Of a DNA stretch of 64,000 bases, positions 44,652 through 53,761 are shown piece after piece (positions within the stretch are counted from its first letter, which is position 1; every line of letters starts with the position of its first letter). The notes under the pieces were generated by a model. That model saw nothing but the letters and a program-made list of their open reading frames with translations, ran no database searches and was not told the origin of the DNA. A program made the position numbers and the translations under genes. This stretch comes from Streptomyces sp. TN58 (GTDB taxonomy: Bacteria; Actinomycetota; Actinomycetes; Streptomycetales; Streptomycetaceae): positions 5,866,001 to 5,930,000 of the forward strand of contig NZ_CP018870.1 of assembly GCF_001941845.1 (NCBI RefSeq), given 5' to 3'.

Positions 44652-46102
44652 CCGACACCGGCACCGGCACCGGCACGCAGACCACCCCGGCGGCGCCCTC
44701 CCTGGGACGCCAGGTCGGCTCCGCCGCCAAGTGGAGCCTGGTCAACACGGTCGTCATGCGCCTCGGCAACTTCGCGACCGGCATCGTCCTCGCCCGCTAC
44801 TTCCTCGGGCCCGAGGCCTGGGGCGTGTACGGCATCGCCCAGACCGTCCTGCTCGTCCTGCTCTCCGCGAACGAACTCGGCGTCTCCCTCGCCATCGTCC
44901 GCTGGGAGGGCGACCCGCGCCGCTTCGCCCCCACCGTCCTCACCCTCAGCGCCGCCTCCAGCTTCCTGCTGTACGCCCTACTCTTCGCCACCGCTCCGGC
45001 CGTCGCCGACGTACTCGGCTCGCCCGAGGCCTCCGGCGTCCTGCGGGTCATGTGCCTGTGCGTTGTCCTCGACGGACTGTCCCAGGTCCCCGCCGGCTTC
45101 CTCACCCGGGAGTTCGCACAGGGCCGGCGGATGGCCGTCGACGCGCTCAACTTCGTCCTCAGCACCGCCGTCACCCTGCTGCTCGCCGTCCAGGGCTGGG
45201 GCGCGATGAGCTTCGCCTGGGGATCCGTCGTGGGCAACGTCGCCGCCCTCATCGGCTGCTGCCTCGCCGCGCCCGGCACCCTGAAGTTCGGCTGGGACCC
45301 CCGGCAGGCCCGCGCCCTGCTGAAGTTCGGCCTCCCCCTCGCCGGAGCCAGCATGCTCGCCCTCGGCGTGGTCAACGTGGACACCATGGTGGTCGGCTCC
45401 ACCCTGGACCCCCTCGCCCTCGGCTTCTACGTACTCGCCTTCAACATCTCCGGCTGGCCCGTCCGCATCATCTCCGAAGCCGCCCGCCGCGTCTCCTTCG
45501 CCGGCTTCTCCCGGCTGGCCGACTCACCACAGGCACTGGCCACCGGCTTCGCCCGCGCCCTCGGCGTGGTGACGGCGGCCACCGTCCCCCTCTGCGCCCT
45601 GCTCGCCGCCCTCGCCGCACCCGTCATCCAGCTCGTCTACGGCGAACGCTGGCTGCCCGCCGCCGGCGCCCTGCCCTGGCTGATGGCACTGGGCCTGGTC
45701 CGCATCGGCTGCGAACTCGCCTACGACTGCCTGGTGGCCATCGGCCGGCGCAGCTCCCTCATCGCCGTCCAGGGCCTCTGGCTGCTCCTCCTGATCCCCG
45801 CCCTCGTGATCGGCGCCCGCGGCGGCGGGATCGTCGGTGTGGCACAGGGACACGTCGTCATCGCCGCCGCGATCGTCGTCCCGGTCTTCCTCCTCGCCCT
45901 GCACCGCGGCGGCATCCCCCTGGGCACGATCGCCCGGACCTGCGCCTGGCCGCTGCTCGGCGGAGCCGTGATGACCGCGGTGCTCCTCCTGCTGGAGCGG
46001 TACCTCGGCGACTCCGTGCCCGCGCTCCTGGCGACCGCGGCCGCCGGCACCCTGGCCTACGCCCTCTGCCTCCTGCCCGCCCGAAAAACGCTCCGAGGAT
46101 AG
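44648..46102 (+). CDS. Wzx-like polysaccharide flippase (MOP superfamily)
   Basis: A 484-residue membrane protein with about 12-14 hydrophobic segments. Features of the polysaccharide transporter branch are KWSLVNTVVMRLGNFATGIVLA, LGPEAWGVYGIAQT and NVDTMVVGSTLDPLALGFYVLAFN. It should flip the undecaprenyl-linked repeat unit to the outside. GTG 44648 overlaps the previous stop by 4 bp. Confidence 0.87.
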   Translation: MTDTGTGTGTQTTPAAPSLGRQVGSAAKWSLVNTVVMRLGNFATGIVLARYFLGPEAWGVYGIAQTVLLVLLSANELGVSLAIVRWEGDPRRFAPTVLTLSAASSFLLYALLFATAPAVADVLGSPEASGVLRVMCLCVVLDGLSQVPAGFLTREFAQGRRMAVDALNFVLSTAVTLLLAVQGWGAMSFAWGSVVGNVAALIGCCLAAPGTLKFGWDPRQARALLKFGLPLAGASMLALGVVNVDTMVVGSTLDPLALGFYVLAFNISGWPVRIISEAARRVSFAGFSRLADSPQALATGFARALGVVTAATVPLCALLAALAAPVIQLVYGERWLPAAGALPWLMALGLVRIGCELAYDCLVAIGRRSSLIAVQGLWLLLLIPALVIGARGGGIVGVAQGHVVIAAAIVVPVFLLALHRGGIPLGTIARTCAWPLLGGAVMTAVLLLLERYLGDSVPALLATAAAGTLAYALCLLPARKTLRG

Positions 46103-46112
46103 GCGGCCGGCC

Positions 46113-47171
46113 ATGTCACGCAACCGAAGGCGCCTCACGGCGTGGCTGCTCGCCGGAGTGGTCCTGGCCGTCACCCTCACCCTGTACGACGCCGACCGCA
46201 CCGGAGTGGGCGACCCGAAGGCCGCGCCCTCCACGACCCCCTCGGCGGCACCCCCCGTACCGGCGACACCCGCACCCACCACCACGCCCGGCCCCTCCGC
46301 CACCCCCTCCCCACCCGCCCCACCAGGCACCGGCGAACCCTCGCCCGGTGCCTCCGCCTGCACCTCACCCGGCGCCTGCGGATACCCCGACGCGGACAGC
46401 ACCGGCCCCCGGATCGCCCTGGAACGCCACGACACCGGCAACATGTCCATCAGGAAGAACGGCACGGTCATCAAGGGCTGGGACATCCGCGGCTCACTCG
46501 ACGTCTACGCCGACGACGTCACGATCATCGACAGCCGGATCACCTCCACCAACTGGTGGGGGATCAACCTCCGCCCCGGCCACAGCGGCCTGAAGGTCCT
46601 GCACACCACCATCACCGCCGTCCCCGGCAAGGGCCCCGACAACGGCGGCGTCAACTACGCCGTCTCCAACATGGGCGGCAGCTCCGTCGAGGTCGGCTGG
46701 TGCGACATCTCCGTCTTCGGCAACGCCCTGTCCATGGGCCAGGGCGACCTGCACGACAACTACGTCCACGACCTCGTCGCCTTCCGCAACCAGGGCGGCG
46801 AATGGCAGCACACCGACGCCGTCATCAGCGGCGGCGGCAACAAGGGCCGGCTGACCGTCCGCCACAACACCCTGCTCAACGCCACCCCCGTGGACAAGGG
46901 CGCCACCGCCGCCATCGGCCTCTTCGCCGACACCGGAGTCGTCTCCTCCGTCGTCGTCGAGGACAACTGGCTGGCCGGCGGAGCGTACACGCTCTACGGC
47001 GGCGGCCCGGGCGCCACCGGCATCCGCGTCACCGGCAACGTCTTCTCCACCCAGTACCACCCGGCCGCCGGCGCCTACGGCCCCGTCACCGCCTGGAACG
47101 CGGGCGGCGCCGGCAACGTGTGGAAGGACAACCGCATGTCCGACGGCCGCCCGGTGGAACCCGCCCCCTGA
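46113..47171 (+). CDS. Secreted right-handed beta-helix protein
   Basis: The 352-residue protein has an N-terminal signal/anchor (WLLAGVVLAVTLTLY), a Pro/Thr/Ser-rich linker (about 40-95), and a domain of parallel beta-helix repeats (SLDVYADDVTIIDSRITS, VEVGWCDISVFGNAL, LTVRHNTLLNATP, VVVEDNWLAGG, IRVTGNVFS). This fold is shared by pectate lyases and other polysaccharide-active proteins. No catalytic residues can be assigned. In the operon it may modify or cut the exported polymer. Confidence 0.72.
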   Translation: MSRNRRRLTAWLLAGVVLAVTLTLYDADRTGVGDPKAAPSTTPSAAPPVPATPAPTTTPGPSATPSPPAPPGTGEPSPGASACTSPGACGYPDADSTGPRIALERHDTGNMSIRKNGTVIKGWDIRGSLDVYADDVTIIDSRITSTNWWGINLRPGHSGLKVLHTTITAVPGKGPDNGGVNYAVSNMGGSSVEVGWCDISVFGNALSMGQGDLHDNYVHDLVAFRNQGGEWQHTDAVISGGGNKGRLTVRHNTLLNATPVDKGATAAIGLFADTGVVSSVVVEDNWLAGGAYTLYGGGPGATGIRVTGNVFSTQYHPAAGAYGPVTAWNAGGAGNVWKDNRMSDGRPVEPAP

Positions 47172-47198
47172 CCACCGCCCCACCACGGAGGCAACGAC

Positions 47199-47990
47199 AT
47201 GCGCCGTACCGCCCGAGCCCCCTGGGAACTGCTCAAACGCACCTTCGGCTGGCTGGTGCTCTTCGAAGCCCGCAACAAACTCCTGCTCCTGCCCTCCGCC
47301 GTCCGGCTGAGACGCTTCGAGGACACCGAGACCACTCGCCTCGCCGCCGTCCTCGGCACGCCCCCCGCCGCCCGGGTCGCCACCGTGATCGCCACCCACC
47401 GGCGCCCCGACGCACTGCGCGCAGCCGTCCGCTCCGCCCTGGCGCAGACCGTCACCGACCAGGTGGTCATCGTCGTCGACGACGGCGCCGGCCTGCCTCA
47501 ACTCCCCGCGGATCCACGCCTGTTCGCGGTGTCCCTCGCCCGCAACACCGCGACCGCCGCAGTCGTGCGCAACGTCGGCATCCGCCTCACCCGCTCCCGG
47601 TACGTGGCCTTCCTCGACGACGACAACCTGTGGGAGCCCGACCACCTGGAGCAGGCCCTGAGCGCACTGGACGCCCCCGGCGGACCCGACGCCGTCTACA
47701 CCGCGCTGCGCAGGATGCTGCCCGACGGCACCGAACGCGACGTCCTGTCGGTCCCCTTCGACCGCCACCGCGCCGCCCACGAGGCCTTCCTGGACACCAA
47801 CGCCTTCGTGGCCCGCCGCAGCCGCGCCCTCCACTTCAGCCGGCTGCGCCGCACCCCCGAGGTACTGCCCCGCGAGGACTGGGAACTCATCCGCCGCTAC
47901 GCCCGCCGCCACGAGGTGCGCCACCTGCCCCGCCCCACCGTCCGCTACCTGGTCAACCCCGACAGCTTCTACACCGCCTGGGAGGGATAG
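47199..47990 (+). CDS. Family 2 glycosyltransferase
   Basis: A 263-residue GT-A enzyme with VATVIATHRRPDALRAAV, VVIVVDDGA, RNVGIRLTRSRYVAFLDDDN (metal-binding DDD) and the acceptor-side PREDWELIRRYA. It probably adds one sugar to the repeat unit. GGAGG lies 7 bp before ATG 47199. It is the last gene of the plus-strand operon. Confidence 0.85.
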   Translation: MRRTARAPWELLKRTFGWLVLFEARNKLLLLPSAVRLRRFEDTETTRLAAVLGTPPAARVATVIATHRRPDALRAAVRSALAQTVTDQVVIVVDDGAGLPQLPADPRLFAVSLARNTATAAVVRNVGIRLTRSRYVAFLDDDNLWEPDHLEQALSALDAPGGPDAVYTALRRMLPDGTERDVLSVPFDRHRAAHEAFLDTNAFVARRSRALHFSRLRRTPEVLPREDWELIRRYARRHEVRHLPRPTVRYLVNPDSFYTAWEG

Positions 47991-48011
47991 ACACAGGCCC
48001 GGCGACGGCGG

Positions 48012-48917
48012 TCAGCGCAGGGCCAGCGGCGTCCGGGACGCCAGGTGCGACAGCTTCTCCGGGTTGCGGACGTAGTAGAGGCCCGCGATGCGGGAGTCCT
48101 CGACCCGGACCGCCAGGATCCCGTCGAGCTCGCCCCCCAGGTGGACAAGGAGCGCCGGACTGCCGTTGACCACGGTCGGCTCCAGCACCATCGGCAGGTC
48201 CTTCCTGGTGTTCTTGCCGACACCGCCCACCATGAAGCGCGCCACCTTCTCCGCGCCTGCGATCGGCCGCAGCGCCGCCTGCTTGATGCCGCCGCCGTCG
48301 GCCACCAGCACCACGTCAGGGGCGAGCACCGCGAGGAGGTCCTGCGGGTTGCCGCTCTCCAACGCCGCCCGGAAGGAGTCCAGCGCCGCCCGTGTCTGCG
48401 CGGCGGACACCGCCTGCCGGGGACGGCGGGCGTCGACGTGCCGGCGGGCCCGGTGGGCGATCTGCCGGACCGCCGCCGGGCTCTTGCCGACCGCCTCCGC
48501 GATCTCGTCGTAGCCGACGTCGAAGACCTCGCGCAGCACGAACACGGCGCGCTCGGTCGGCGCCAGCGTCTCCAGGACAAGCATCAGCGCCATCGACACG
48601 CTCTCCGCGAGCATCGCGTCCTCGGCCACGTCCGGCGCCGTGAGCAGCGGCTCGGGCAGCCACGAGCCGACGTACGCCTCCCTGCGGCGGCTCGTCGTCC
48701 GCAGCCGGTTCAACGCCTGCCGGGTCGTGATCCGCACCAGGTACGCACGCCGGTCGCGCACCTGCTCCAGATCGACCTCGACCCAGCGCAGCCAGGTCTC
48801 CTGCAGCACGTCCTCCGCGTCGGCCGCCGAACCGAGCATCTCGTAGGCGACGGTGAACAGCAGGTTGCGGTGCGCGACGAAGGTGTCGGTCGCCGTGCCG
48901 GCGCCGTCCTCGCTCAT
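48012..48917 (-). CDS. ECF41-type sigma factor (SigJ-like)
   Basis: A 301-residue sigma factor with sigma-2 (FTVAYEMLGSAADAEDVLQE) and sigma-4 (EVFDVGYDEIAEAVGKSPAAV) regions and a C-terminal SnoaL-like extension. ECF41 signatures are present: WLPEPL in the linker, DGGGIKQAA in the extension, and the final NPEKL motif. In this group the extension itself tunes activity and there is no separate anti-sigma factor. ATG 48917 follows GGAGA. It is alone on the minus strand inside the polysaccharide locus, with the glycosyltransferase gene 90 bp upstream; the usual ECF41 partner (carboxymuconolactone decarboxylase-like or oxidoreductase) is not adjacent. Confidence 0.9.
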   Translation of the reverse strand: MSEDGAGTATDTFVAHRNLLFTVAYEMLGSAADAEDVLQETWLRWVEVDLEQVRDRRAYLVRITTRQALNRLRTTSRRREAYVGSWLPEPLLTAPDVAEDAMLAESVSMALMLVLETLAPTERAVFVLREVFDVGYDEIAEAVGKSPAAVRQIAHRARRHVDARRPRQAVSAAQTRAALDSFRAALESGNPQDLLAVLAPDVVLVADGGGIKQAALRPIAGAEKVARFMVGGVGKNTRKDLPMVLEPTVVNGSPALLVHLGGELDGILAVRVEDSRIAGLYYVRNPEKLSHLASRTPLALR

Positions 48918-49006
48918 GGTGTCTCCGTTCGTCTCGGTGGTACGGACACAGGACACCGGCCGACCGCTGCCTGTGACAACACCTTCCGGTCAGGCCGGGG
49001 CAGCCC

Positions 49007-49984
49007 TTACGGGGCGCCGTGCCGCGCCGACGGGCCGGCCAGGGCACGGGCCGCCGCCAGGCTCGCCGGACGGCCGAGGGCCGCGCGGGAGGACTCCCGC
49101 AGCAGCACCGCCGCCCGGAAGGCGGTACCGGCCGCGAAGCCGTGACGGCGCCGGTAGAGCCGCACCCGGTTGAGGGTCAGCAGCGTCCACAGCCGCGGCG
49201 ACACCTGCGAGTCCCCACCGAGATGGGTGGCCGAGGCCGAGGGCTCCAGACGGGTCACGAAGCCGAGGTCCCGAGCCCGCAGACAGTACTCCGTCTCCTC
49301 CGAGTACAGGAAGAACGACTCGTCCCAGGGACCGCACACCGCCAGGCACTCCCCGGACAGGGCCATCAGCGCCCCCGTCGCCCAGTCCGCCACCGTGTTC
49401 CCCTCGTAAGCCGCCGGGTCGGTGACCAGCTCGCTCCAGCGCGGGAAGCGCCCCGCCCGGCGGTTGCCGATCACCGCCTCGCCCAGCGCCCGGGTCACGC
49501 TGGACTCGCGGCGCAGCGAGTGCAGCAGCGTCCGCCCGTCCTCCTCGTACAGCAGCGGAACACTGATCCCGACCCGCCGGCCGCCGGACTGCGCGGCGCC
49601 GAGCGCGTCCACGAGCACCTTGGCGCAGCCACGCCGCATCCGGACGTCCGGATTGCACACCACGGCGGTCCCGAAGCCGCCCTCCCACCCGGCGGCGGCC
49701 GCCAGCGCCGCGTTCACCCCCGCCGCGTACCCGGCGTTGCGCCCGGTCCGGACGACCGTCGCCTCCGGAGCCAGGGAGCGCACCACCTCCACCGTGTCGT
49801 CGGCGGAGTCGTTGTCCGCGACGACGAGACGCCAGTCGAGCCCGGCCATCCCCTCCGGCAGGGAGGCGAGGAAACCCGGCAGGACCGCCGCACTGTTCCA
49901 GGTGACGACGACCACCGCTACCGGACCGGAGCCGGGGCCGGCGCCGGGGGACTCGGGAGATGCTGCTGACCGGCGGGAAGACAT
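49007..49984 (-). CDS. Family 2 glycosyltransferase, rhamnosyltransferase-like
   Basis: A 325-residue GT-A enzyme: VAVVVVTWNSAAVLPGFLAS, VVADNDSADDT, RNAGYAAGVNAALAAA, NPDVRMRRG and GPWDESFFLYSEETEYCLRA. The last block is typical of WbbL-like rhamnosyltransferases. ATG 49984 has GGAG 5-6 bp upstream; its first 67 bp overlap the 3' end of the Wzz-Wzy gene on the same strand in another frame, so the two should be coupled. Confidence 0.87.
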   Translation of the reverse strand: MSSRRSAASPESPGAGPGSGPVAVVVVTWNSAAVLPGFLASLPEGMAGLDWRLVVADNDSADDTVEVVRSLAPEATVVRTGRNAGYAAGVNAALAAAAGWEGGFGTAVVCNPDVRMRRGCAKVLVDALGAAQSGGRRVGISVPLLYEEDGRTLLHSLRRESSVTRALGEAVIGNRRAGRFPRWSELVTDPAAYEGNTVADWATGALMALSGECLAVCGPWDESFFLYSEETEYCLRARDLGFVTRLEPSASATHLGGDSQVSPRLWTLLTLNRVRLYRRRHGFAAGTAFRAAVLLRESSRAALGRPASLAAARALAGPSARHGAP

Positions 49985-51960
49985 GGGAACTCCACGGATC
50001 GGGGCTTCGGCGCCGCGCGCCGGATGAAGCCGAGGTAACTGGCTCCCGCGGCGATCGTCAGGAAGAACATCCCGGCGAACATGGGGAAGCTGAGTGCGTC
50101 GAACGTGGCGCTGACGACCAGGGCGACGAGGGCCGACGCGAAGAACGCCTGCCCCAGTTCCCGGTCGGACTCGCCGACCGCCAGCCGGCGGATCGCCCCG
50201 CCCTGGTGGATCCCGGTGAGGAAGAGGAACACCAGCGCGAGCAGCCCCAGGAGCCCCGTCTCGGCGAGGGTCAGCATGTACTGGTTGTCGGTGAAGAAGT
50301 ACAGCTCGGGAATGAACGTGCCCAGACCCCGCCCGAATAGCGGCCGCTCCTCCAGGTACGGGAGGATCGCGCTGTACTTGACCGTGCGGGCCTGGGTGCT
50401 GCTGTCGGAGTTAGTCAGGAAGGACGCGAACAGCGCGGTGATGGTGCCGAGAAGCCCCGGGACGATCACCTTGAAGCAGGCGACCGCGCCCACCAGCACA
50501 CCGATCGCGGTCCACCGCCGCTGCGGCTTCCAGCGCGGCACCATCACCAGGACCACGATCAGCGCCCCGATGATCGAGGTGCGCGACACCGTCAGCGGCA
50601 GCGCCCCGCCCATCAGCGCGACCGGCCCCCAGCGGCGCCAGGCGCGCAGGTGCCTCCGTACCGGATCGAAGGCCTGCTGGACCGCGAAGGGCAGCAGCAG
50701 CGCCAGCATCCCGCCGAACTCCAGCGGCTGCGCCGTCGTGGCCCGCGGCCGGGTGAACGCCCCGCGGTCCAGGGTCGTGATCTGCGGGACGCCCGACGTC
50801 AGCCCCGGGATGCTGATGCTGTCGGCGATGTTGGTCGCGGTGAAGAAGTCGTAGAACCCGACCGCCGCGACGACCGTCCCCATCACCACCGCCCGGCGCA
50901 TCAGTACGTCCAGGCGCGCCCGGTCCTGGATCCCCGCGGAGACCAGCACCACCAGCGACACCCACACCAGCAGGGCGATCAGGCCGCGGTCCGCGCCCAG
51001 CAGCTCCTTGCGCACGCTCCCGCGGCCCGCGTTGGCGATGTAGGACGCCAGCACCGACACGGCCAGCACCCACAGTGCCACCCGCGGCAGCCGGGTCCCG
51101 GACGCCGGCCGGATCCGGCCCGACACCCAGGTCGCCAGATACCAGAACAGGGCCAGCAGGGCGAACACGTTGGCCGGGGTCCCCACCCCGCCCAGGCCCG
51201 GCAGCGTCAGGTTCGACGGGATGAAGAAGGCCAGCGCCAGATACCCGGTGAGCAGCGCGACGGCGTCCACCCGCCGGCCCCGCGCCCTGCGGCGGGCGGC
51301 CCGGCCCGGACGGCCCGGGTCCGCGGCGGAACGCCCCCGCCTGCGCCGCCGGGCGGCAGCCGACGCGTCCACCACGAAGGACAGGACGAACCCGCCGGCG
51401 ACACCGAGGATGAGGACCCCCAGCACCTGCTGGTAACGGCTCTTGAGCTGCGGCACCGGGGTCTGCGGCAGCACCACCGGCGCGGTCTGCACCATGTGCG
51501 CGGGCTGCACCTCGGCCGCCGCCTGGAGCGCGTCGAGCTGCTCCCCGGCGAAGCCCGTCAGGATGTTGGTCTCCTCAAGGACCCGCTCCCGGTCGGTGCC
51601 CGTGACGGTCAGCGTCAGCAGCGGCCCCGAGGTGTTCGCGGCGAAGCCGACCGTATAGGGATCGGTGACGCCCAGACTGTGCAGCTCACGGGCGGCGTCC
51701 GCCCCCGACAGCGTCCTGATCAGCACGTCCGCGGTCACGACGAGGGCGCCGCCCGCGTTGGAGATGGGATTGCCGAAGGCCGGCGGCAGCTTGGCCGCCG
51801 CCGAGGAGTCCAGCAGCGCCACCGAGCTCTGCGACTGGTACGCCACCGGCACCGACCGGTACAGGTGCAGCGCCGCCAGCAGGCTCAGCACGAGCGCCGG
51901 CCCGATCACGTACCACCGCCGGCGCAGCACCGCGACGATTTCCCGAATGCTCACGAACAC
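49918..51960 (-). CDS. Fusion of Wzz-like domain and O-antigen-ligase/Wzy-like domain
   Basis: A 680-residue membrane protein. Residues 1-210 are Wzz-like (VLRRRWYVIGPALVLSLLAAL; PVAYQSQSSVALL; second membrane segment VLGVLILGVAGGFVLSFVVD). A basic linker (RRRRGRSAADPGRPGRAARR) leads to about 10 more membrane segments (235-650) with the O-antigen ligase/polymerase pattern, including SRTSIIGALIVVLV and the periplasmic loop ERPLFGRGLGTFIPELYFFTDNQYM is split here as GRGLGTF and DNQYMLTLAETG. It would combine chain-length control and polymerisation in one chain. ATG 51960 opens MFVSIREIVAVLRRRW. It is divergent from a third Wzz-like gene at 52035. Confidence 0.82.
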   Translation of the reverse strand: MFVSIREIVAVLRRRWYVIGPALVLSLLAALHLYRSVPVAYQSQSSVALLDSSAAAKLPPAFGNPISNAGGALVVTADVLIRTLSGADAARELHSLGVTDPYTVGFAANTSGPLLTLTVTGTDRERVLEETNILTGFAGEQLDALQAAAEVQPAHMVQTAPVVLPQTPVPQLKSRYQQVLGVLILGVAGGFVLSFVVDASAAARRRRRGRSAADPGRPGRAARRRARGRRVDAVALLTGYLALAFFIPSNLTLPGLGGVGTPANVFALLALFWYLATWVSGRIRPASGTRLPRVALWVLAVSVLASYIANAGRGSVRKELLGADRGLIALLVWVSLVVLVSAGIQDRARLDVLMRRAVVMGTVVAAVGFYDFFTATNIADSISIPGLTSGVPQITTLDRGAFTRPRATTAQPLEFGGMLALLLPFAVQQAFDPVRRHLRAWRRWGPVALMGGALPLTVSRTSIIGALIVVLVMVPRWKPQRRWTAIGVLVGAVACFKVIVPGLLGTITALFASFLTNSDSSTQARTVKYSAILPYLEERPLFGRGLGTFIPELYFFTDNQYMLTLAETGLLGLLALVFLFLTGIHQGGAIRRLAVGESDRELGQAFFASALVALVVSATFDALSFPMFAGMFFLTIAAGASYLGFIRRAAPKPRSVEFPCLPAGQQHLPSPPAPAPAPVR

Positions 51961-52034
51961 CCCTGCCGGGAACCGGATTTGATGGCGGACCTACCCGGGC
52001 CCTGCAAAGATCGGACAGGAAGGAGGGGATCCCC

Positions 52035-52793
52035 GTGTCGCCTGGTGAGTTGGTCCGAGCGCTGCGCCGGCGCTGGTACGTCCTGGTCGTCGCGGCGCTG
52101 CTCGCGGCCGCCGGAGCCGCGGCGGTCCTGCGGCCCCAGCCGGTCCACCTCAGCTCCGCGATCGTGGTGCTCAAGCCGCCGGTGACCAGCCGGCAGCCCA
52201 ACCAGCTCGCGAACCTCCAGCCGCCGCTCGCCGCCGTCTCCTACGCGGTGGTGCAGCAGCTGGACTCGCCCGAGGGGGCGGCCGAGCTCAAGGCGGCGGG
52301 AGTCGCGGGCACGTACCGGATGACACCGCGCAACAGCGGTACCAGCGTCACCCCCCGCCACCTGATCCCCTCGTTGCAGATCCAGGCCGAGCACACGGAC
52401 CCCGACGTGGCCGACGCCTCCGTACGGAAGATCATCGAGGTCTACGCGCGGCACCTGGCCGACCTCCAGACGCAGCAGGGCATCCCGGACGAGGCACGGA
52501 TGAGCGTGGACCTGCTGGTGCAGCCGCACGCCGTCGCACGGACCGGAGACCGGACCCGGGCCCTGGCCGGAATCGCCCTGTTGGCCGCGGTCGGCGCTGC
52601 GGCAGCGGCCCTGTGGACCGACCGGCTCCTGACGCGCCGGAACCGGCGCCGGCGCGAGAGCGCCGACGCCGGTCCGCAGGACCCGCCGGGGGAAGCAGTG
52701 GAGACGGGCCATCAGATCCCTCGGCGCTTCCACGACCGCCACCACAGCCACTCGCGCCCCCGGTCGGCGACGGCCGACAGCACCAGCGGCTGA
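52035..52793 (+). CDS. Short Wzz-like membrane protein
   Basis: A 252-residue protein with the same RALRRRWYVLVVAALLAA start and two-segment topology (about 13-30 and 175-195) as the other chain-length-type proteins, but a more divergent outer domain and a basic, His/Arg-rich tail. It has no kinase domain. The GTG at 52035 follows GGAGGGG. Its last 82 bp overlap the 3' end of the convergent glycosyltransferase gene, so much of the tail is encoded opposite that gene. Confidence 0.72.
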   Translation: MSPGELVRALRRRWYVLVVAALLAAAGAAAVLRPQPVHLSSAIVVLKPPVTSRQPNQLANLQPPLAAVSYAVVQQLDSPEGAAELKAAGVAGTYRMTPRNSGTSVTPRHLIPSLQIQAEHTDPDVADASVRKIIEVYARHLADLQTQQGIPDEARMSVDLLVQPHAVARTGDRTRALAGIALLAAVGAAAAALWTDRLLTRRNRRRRESADAGPQDPPGEAVETGHQIPRRFHDRHHSHSRPRSATADSTSG

Positions 52794-53761
52794 AGGTAGG
52801 GCATCACCCGCGGGCCGATCCGCCGGCGCCGCTCCAGCGCGCGGTACTCGGCCAGCGACGTGTAGCCGTCGGGCAGGCACTCGGCCGCGAACTCCACCAG
52901 CTCCTCGACCGGCACCACAGCGGTCCGCCCCCGGTCGTAGGCCCGGTAGGCGCGCCGCAGGGCGTACCGGGCGAGCCGGGTGCGCGCGGAGGCCGCCAGC
53001 CGGTCGGCGCCCGGCAGCAGGTCGCCGCACTTGACGAGCACCGAGTCGAAGGCGGCCAGGCGCTGGCGCAGGTCGTCGAGCTGCCCGCCGAAGTCCGTCG
53101 TGGACATGTTGTCGCCGTGGACGCGGTAGAAGGCCTGGTCGGCACCCTGGACGTAGCCGACGTCGGCATGCGCGGCGAGCCGCATCCACATCTCGATGTC
53201 CCCGGCGTGCGGCAGCTCCGGATCGTAGCCGCCGACCTTGCGCTGGAGGCTCGTACGGACGACCACCTCGGGCGAGGTGATGCAGCCGGTGCCTTCCCGG
53301 AACCGCCGCTCCAGCCACCACCGCCCGGGGTAGACCACCGATCCGGTGGACCGGGTACGGGCCGCCGGGAGCGGGCCGCCGTGCCGGAACCGCAGCGGCC
53401 TGCCGTACGCGAAACCCGCCTCCGGGTGGGCGTCGAGCAGGGTCGCGGCACGCACCAGGGCCCCCGGGACCAGCCGGTCGTCGGCCGAGAGCAGGGCGAC
53501 GTAGTCCCCGTCGGCCCACTCCAGCAGGCCCTCGTTGTACGTCGCGATGTGCCCCTGGTTGCGCTCGTGGACCCGTACCTCGATCCGCGGGTCGGCCGCC
53601 GCCAGCGCGCGCGCCACCTCCGCGGAGTCGTCGGGCGAGGCGTCGTCGATGATCAGCACCCGGACGTCGACGCCTTCCTGCTCGTCCAGGACGCTCTTGA
53701 CGCAGTCGGCCAGGAAGTGGCCGTACTTGTAGCAGGGGATCACCACACTGACCGTGCTCAC
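52712..53761 (-). CDS. Family 2 glycosyltransferase
   Basis: A 349-residue GT-A enzyme starting STVSVVIPCYKYGHFLADCV, with VLIIDDASPDDS, RNQGHIATYNEGL, VALLSADDRL (metal-binding DD) and LPHAGDIEMWMRLA. A helical C-terminal extension follows. The GTG at 53761 overlaps the stop of the secreted protein gene upstream (GTGA). Its 3' end overlaps the convergent Wzz-like gene by 82 bp. It is the last gene of the minus operon that begins at 62370. Confidence 0.87.
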   Translation of the reverse strand: MSTVSVVIPCYKYGHFLADCVKSVLDEQEGVDVRVLIIDDASPDDSAEVARALAAADPRIEVRVHERNQGHIATYNEGLLEWADGDYVALLSADDRLVPGALVRAATLLDAHPEAGFAYGRPLRFRHGGPLPAARTRSTGSVVYPGRWWLERRFREGTGCITSPEVVVRTSLQRKVGGYDPELPHAGDIEMWMRLAAHADVGYVQGADQAFYRVHGDNMSTTDFGGQLDDLRQRLAAFDSVLVKCGDLLPGADRLAASARTRLARYALRRAYRAYDRGRTAVVPVEELVEFAAECLPDGYTSLAEYRALERRRRIGPRVMPYLQPLVLSAVADRGREWLWWRSWKRRGI

